7,706 bases of DNA, from positions 1-7,706 of the forward strand of contig CAMDBK010000140.1 in NCBI GenBank assembly GCA_945889235.1, in the 5' to 3' direction. How positions within the stretch are numbered: the first letter of the stretch is position 1; every line of letters starts with the position of its first letter. The translations under genes and the position numbers were made by a program. A model generated the notes under the pieces. That model made no database searches, was not told the origin of the DNA, and was given only the letters and a program-made list of their open reading frames with translations. The DNA is from Chitinophaga pinensis (GTDB lineage Bacteria > Bacteroidota > Bacteroidia > SXHM01). This document shows positions 5,250 through 7,706 of this stretch, one piece after another.

Positions 5250-5280
5250 GTGGTTGCAAGCAATCAAATTATTCCACAAA
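5231..5280 (-). promoter_or_regulatory. SAM-II (metA) riboswitch in the metK leader
   Basis: SAM-II is a compact H-type pseudoknot that binds S-adenosylmethionine, known from alphaproteobacteria and some Bacteroidota upstream of methionine/SAM genes. Read 5'-3' on the minus strand, the order of conserved parts matches: P1 5' arm GUGG (5277-5274), the loop with AAUUUGA (5270-5264), UUGCA (5259-5255), P1 3' arm CCAC (5253-5250), an A-rich linker, and GCUAAAA (5239-5233). GCA (5257-5255) can pair with UGC (5240-5238) to close the pseudoknot. The layout, including GUGG/CCAC and UUGCA just before CCAC, closely resembles SAM-II examples I remember from Agrobacterium metA and an environmental metX. 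The gene it precedes makes the ligand. The element ends about 90 nt before the ATG. Confidence 0.87.
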
Positions 5281-5286
5281 GCGTGG

Positions 5287-5316
5287 CAAAAATAGGAATA
5301 TTTTGGAAACTGCAAA
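5287..5316 (-). promoter_or_regulatory. metK: Bacteroidota-type promoter of metK
   Basis: On the minus strand TTTG (5316-5313) and TATTTTTG (5294-5287, perfect TAnnTTTG) are separated by 18 bases. Initiation 5-8 bases downstream falls at about 5279-5282, exactly where the SAM-II aptamer begins, so the message would start with the riboswitch and have a leader of about 137 nt. The -33 element directly abuts the stop codon of the upstream pseudouridine synthase gene. Confidence 0.78.
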
Positions 5317-6057
5317 TCAGTCTTTAATTCTTTGCAAAAACCAATCCCACAAAACATCTTTGGGTGGAGGCGCAACAATTACAATTTCAGTTTTAGAAAC
5401 AGGATGAATAAATTCTGCTTTGCGTGAGTGGAGATGGATACTTGCATTTTCATTACTCCGCGGAAAGCCATATTTTAAATCACCTTTTATGGGGCAACCG
5501 ATAGCAGCAAGCTGCGCGCGGATTTGATGATGCCTGCCTGTTTTCAGGTTTATTTCCAGTAAGTGATAAGTGTCTGATGAAAGAAGAATTTTGTAATCCA
5601 GTTCAGCACGCAACGAACCCTGAATTTCTTTTTCATAAGCTTTGGAACTATTTTTCTGCTCGTTTTTTCTCAGGTAATGAATAAGCGTTGCACTTTCCTT
5701 TTGCGGACGATTTTTCACCACTGCCCAGTATGTTTTTTTAATTGTTTTATCTCGGAGCATTTCGTTCAGTCTAACAAGCGCTTTTGATGTGCGTGCAAAC
5801 AACACAACACCGCTTACAGGTCTGTCAAGGCGATGCGGAACACCGATAAAAACCTCACCGGGCTTGTTGTATTTTTCTTTGATGTAATCTTTTACGAAAT
5901 CGCTAAGGGGCTTGTCACCTGTTTTATCGCCCTGCACAATTTGTGAAGGCTTTTTATTGAGGACAATGAGGTGGTTGTCTTCGTATAAAACATCAATTTG
6001 ACTATTTGTCAATTTGTCAATGTTTTGATTACCGCGGGCATTGTCAAATTGACTCAT
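5317..6057 (-). CDS. RluA-family RNA pseudouridine synthase
   Basis: This enzyme converts specific uridines in rRNA or tRNA to pseudouridine. From ATG at 6057 the product is 246 aa. The catalytic motif is HRLDRPVSG with the nucleophilic Asp (residue 78 from this start), followed by the family segments LFARTSKALVRLNEMLRD, KTYWAVV and LKTGRHHQIRAQLAAIGCPIKGDLKYG, and HLHSRKAEFIHP. The catalytic domain begins at DVLYEDNHLIVLNKKP, and there is no N-terminal S4 RNA-binding domain, so it is the short RluA-type form; the target cannot be told from sequence. An in-frame TTG at 6063 would add two residues, but the ATG is preferred. The first 20 or so residues are encoded by a TTTGACAAT-type repeat and resemble no family segment. 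The TTG and ATG lie 9 and 15 bases after the panB stop, so it is probably translated from the panB message. Confidence 0.92.
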   Translation of the reverse strand: MSQFDNARGNQNIDKLTNSQIDVLYEDNHLIVLNKKPSQIVQGDKTGDKPLSDFVKDYIKEKYNKPGEVFIGVPHRLDRPVSGVVLFARTSKALVRLNEMLRDKTIKKTYWAVVKNRPQKESATLIHYLRKNEQKNSSKAYEKEIQGSLRAELDYKILLSSDTYHLLEINLKTGRHHQIRAQLAAIGCPIKGDLKYGFPRSNENASIHLHSRKAEFIHPVSKTEIVIVAPPPKDVLWDWFLQRIKD

Positions 6058-6076
6058 TGCCAAATTCTCAAATTAA
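6001..6076. repeat. AATTTGACAAT-type degenerate repeats at the panB/pseudouridine synthase junction
   Basis: On the minus strand the stretch contains AATTTGAGA, ATTTGGCAATGAGTC, AATTTGACAATG, ACATTGACA, AATTGACA, AATAGTCA, AATTGATG, variants of an approximately 8-12 base unit, interrupted by the GC-rich CCCGCGG. Similar TTTGANAAT arrays are common in Bacteroidota intergenic DNA. Here the array overlaps the end of panB's downstream gap and the start of the next gene, encoding its N-terminal extension. Confidence 0.6.
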
Positions 6077-6888
6077 TATTGCTCACTGTCGTTCGGAAAA
6101 TCTTTCGCTTTCACATCCTTCACATAATTCTCAACTGCTGAAGTAATCACTTCATAAAGATTGGCGTATCTGCGTAAAAAGCGCGGACTGAATTCGTTGT
6201 TGATACCAAGCATATCGTGCAAAACCAATACCTGTCCGTCTACTCCACCACCTGCACCAATGCCGATGATTGGAATAGTTAATTCAGCAGAAACCTGCGC
6301 TGCAAGTTTGTAAGGAATTTTTTCCAGTACAATTGCAAAACAGCCTGCTTCCTGAAGAATATGCGCATCTTCAATTAAGCGTTTTGCTTCTTCTTCTTCT
6401 TTTGCACGAACCGTGTAGGTTCCGAATTTATAAATGGATTGCGGAGTTAAACCAAGGTGTCCCATCACCGGAATTCCGGCAGATAAAATACGTTCAACAG
6501 ATTCTTTCACTTCTCTTCCACCCTCTAATTTTACGGAGTGGGCTTCTGCCTCTTTCATAATTCGAATTGCAGAATTCAGAGCCTCTTTTGAATTTCCCTG
6601 ATAGGAACCAAATGGTAAATCAACAACTACCAACGCCCTGTCAACCGCACGGATTACTGAGCCTGCATGGTAAATCATCTGGTCAAGTGTAATGGGTAAA
6701 GTTGTTTCGTGTCCCGCCATTACGTTTGAGGCAGAATCACCAACAAGAATAATATCAATGCCTGCAGCATCCACAATTCTTGCCATGGAAAAATCGTAGG
6801 CTGTAAGCATGGAGATTTTTTCTCCGTTTGCTTTCATCTCCTGCAAAATGTGCGTGGTAATTTTCTTAACTACTTTGTGAACTGACAT
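6073..6888 (-). CDS. panB: 3-methyl-2-oxobutanoate hydroxymethyltransferase
   Basis: PanB transfers a hydroxymethyl group from 5,10-methylenetetrahydrofolate to 3-methyl-2-oxobutanoate, making ketopantoate, the first committed step to pantothenate and coenzyme A. The 271-aa product has the family landmarks: KISMLTAYDFSMARIVDAAG (24-43), metal-binding Asp51 in VGDSASNVMAGH, Asp90 in VVVDLPFGSY, Glu122 in KLEGG, the substrate-loop segment GHLGLTPQS (143-151), catalytic-position Glu189 in VLEKIP, and GIGAGGGVDGQVLVLHDMLG (209-228). Length matches E. coli PanB (264 aa). The ATG at 6888 lies 21 bases after the stop of the preceding coiled-coil gene, with an A/T-rich leader and no Shine-Dalgarno sequence, so the two genes are likely co-transcribed. 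No panC or panD is visible in the window. Confidence 0.97.
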   Translation of the reverse strand: MSVHKVVKKITTHILQEMKANGEKISMLTAYDFSMARIVDAAGIDIILVGDSASNVMAGHETTLPITLDQMIYHAGSVIRAVDRALVVVDLPFGSYQGNSKEALNSAIRIMKEAEAHSVKLEGGREVKESVERILSAGIPVMGHLGLTPQSIYKFGTYTVRAKEEEEAKRLIEDAHILQEAGCFAIVLEKIPYKLAAQVSAELTIPIIGIGAGGGVDGQVLVLHDMLGINNEFSPRFLRRYANLYEVITSAVENYVKDVKAKDFPNDSEQY

Positions 6889-6909
6889 TTGAGGTTGTTT
6901 TAAATTTAT

Positions 6910-7706
6910 CTATACTTTTTTAATTGCTGTTCTTACTTTTACTTTCATTGGTTTTGCTTCAACCTTTTTTTCTGAGTTGGCAACCTTTGGCTGGTCATTA
7001 ATTTTAACGGCTTCTTGTTTTGTAGCTGAAATCTTTGCTGTTTCCTGTTTGGGCTCTTCTTTTGTTGCAGGCAAAGTTTGTTTTCTAGCCTGTATTTTCA
7101 ATTGCTCGTCAATTAGTTGATTCAACTGTTTCAACTTTAAGTCACTGTATTTCTTATTTGAAATGGCTAATGAATCACGAATTTCCTCAATAAATTTATT
7201 CAGCTTTTTATTTACCTCAACCTGCTCCTTTACTGAATTGGAAAGGGTGAGAAAAACATTTTCGTCCATGTCTTTAATAACATCGTTCTTGTATTTCTGA
7301 AGACTTCCTATTTCAATTGTCATTTGCTCAAGTTCCGAATCTTTTTTCTTCAGTTCATTTTCAAGGGTTGAAATTCTAAGGTCAGCTTGTTGCCTAACCA
7401 ATCCAACATTATCCTGTGCAATCTGTTTCTTCAACTTTTCGTTTTCAGCAAAAAGATATTCAATCTTTTCTGCGGGAGTAAGTTCACCAAACTGGCGGTT
7501 GGCATTTACGCTGTCGCTGACAGAACGGGTTGCATAAACATAAAAATAATCAGCTTTAGCCTTTGTATCGGGACCTATAAGAATACCTAATGCACCCGGA
7601 GTATAATCCTGAACAGAGGCTGTTGAAACATAATTACCATTGATGTAAAAATCATTTACACCGGCAGAAGATTTTACTTCCAAAAGATTGAACCCGCCAC
7701 TTACAT
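6910..7706 (-). CDS. Beta-domain plus coiled-coil protein, C-terminal part (5' truncated)
   Basis: The frame is open from the right edge to TAG at 6912-6910 and gives about 264 residues; the true start is outside the window, since the only start-like codon near the edge is a TTG (7683-7681) inside a conserved-looking strand. Three parts are visible. First, about 65 residues of beta structure (GGFNLLEVKS, NDFYINGNYVSTASVQDYTPGALGILIGPDTKAKADYFYVY), the closing strands of a concanavalin/LamG-like jelly roll as found in DUF1080-type sugar-binding or glycosidase-like domains. Second, a long heptad-like coiled coil (from about EKIEYLFAENEKLKKQI through DLKLKQLNQLIDEQLKIQARK). Third, a Lys/Glu/Pro/Gln-rich low-complexity tail ending in basic residues (MKVKVRTAIKKV). 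No membrane segment is seen in this part. Function is not recognised. Its position just before panB implies shared transcription, not necessarily a shared role. Confidence 0.8.
   Translation of the reverse strand, partial: VSGGFNLLEVKSSAGVNDFYINGNYVSTASVQDYTPGALGILIGPDTKAKADYFYVYATRSVSDSVNANRQFGELTPAEKIEYLFAENEKLKKQIAQDNVGLVRQQADLRISTLENELKKKDSELEQMTIEIGSLQKYKNDVIKDMDENVFLTLSNSVKEQVEVNKKLNKFIEEIRDSLAISNKKYSDLKLKQLNQLIDEQLKIQARKQTLPATKEEPKQETAKISATKQEAVKINDQPKVANSEKKVEAKPMKVKVRTAIKKV

Noticed and set aside
5144..5290. SAM-I (S-box) riboswitch in the metK leader
   Set aside because: The leader is too short and lacks the four-way junction and kink-turn sequences; the compact SAM-II signature explains the conserved parts.
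6058..6063. TTG at 6063 as start of the pseudouridine synthase gene
   Set aside because: An ATG lies two codons later at 6057 and neither residue belongs to a conserved segment, so the ATG is the simpler choice; the TTG cannot be fully excluded.
7681..7683. TTG at 7683 as the start of the right-edge gene
   Set aside because: The frame stays open to the edge and residues upstream (VSGGFNLL) continue the same beta strand pattern, so the gene begins outside the window.

Overview
The window looks like a core-genome segment of a Bacteroidota (Bacteroidetes) chromosome. Four things point there: candidate promoters fit the TTTG / TAnnTTTG pattern of that phylum, no gene start has a Shine-Dalgarno sequence (leaders are A-rich instead), the truncated first gene resembles DUF3078 proteins that are typical of Bacteroidota, and Der is the short form of about 435 residues. 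Order or genus cannot be resolved by eye. All coding regions appear intact except the two cut by the window edges, and no transposase, phage or CRISPR material is visible.

Layout. Positions 1-302 (+) hold the end of a DUF3078-like outer-membrane-type beta protein. Positions 303-945 are an RNA island: tRNA-Gly(GCC) with a clear promoter, tRNA-Leu(TAA), and an oppositely oriented initiator tRNA-fMet(CAT), each followed by its own hairpin. Positions 946-3211 (+) hold two ribosome-assembly GTPases in tandem, era and der. From 3212 on, every gene is on the minus strand: a 180-aa protein with a UvrD/PcrA-tail (Tudor-like) N-terminal domain whose stop codon directly abuts the der stop; metK (SAM synthetase) with a strong terminator; an RluA-family pseudouridine synthase; panB (pantothenate/CoA pathway); and the 3' part of a coiled-coil protein with a sugar-binding-like beta domain that runs off the right edge. 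The coiled-coil gene, panB and the pseudouridine synthase are closely spaced and probably one transcript. metK has its own promoter.

The most interesting element is the metK leader. About 137 nt separate a near-perfect promoter from the ATG, and the leader begins with a sequence that matches the SAM-II (metA) riboswitch pseudoknot: GUGG/CCAC P1, AAUUUGA, UUGCA and GCUAAA in the right order and spacing. The predicted transcription start falls at the 5' edge of the aptamer. Immediately overlapping it is an 11-bp hairpin that would bury the conserved GCUAAA segment and so would compete with the ligand-bound fold. This suggests feedback control of SAM synthesis by SAM. Because the aptamer sits about 90 nt before a start codon with no Shine-Dalgarno sequence, the control mechanism probably differs from the ribosome-site masking described for alphaproteobacterial SAM-II.

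Other points worth a look are the overlapping opposed promoters of tRNA-fMet and era, an orphan Tudor-like protein, and several short tandem or palindromic repeats placed at gene starts and in gaps.
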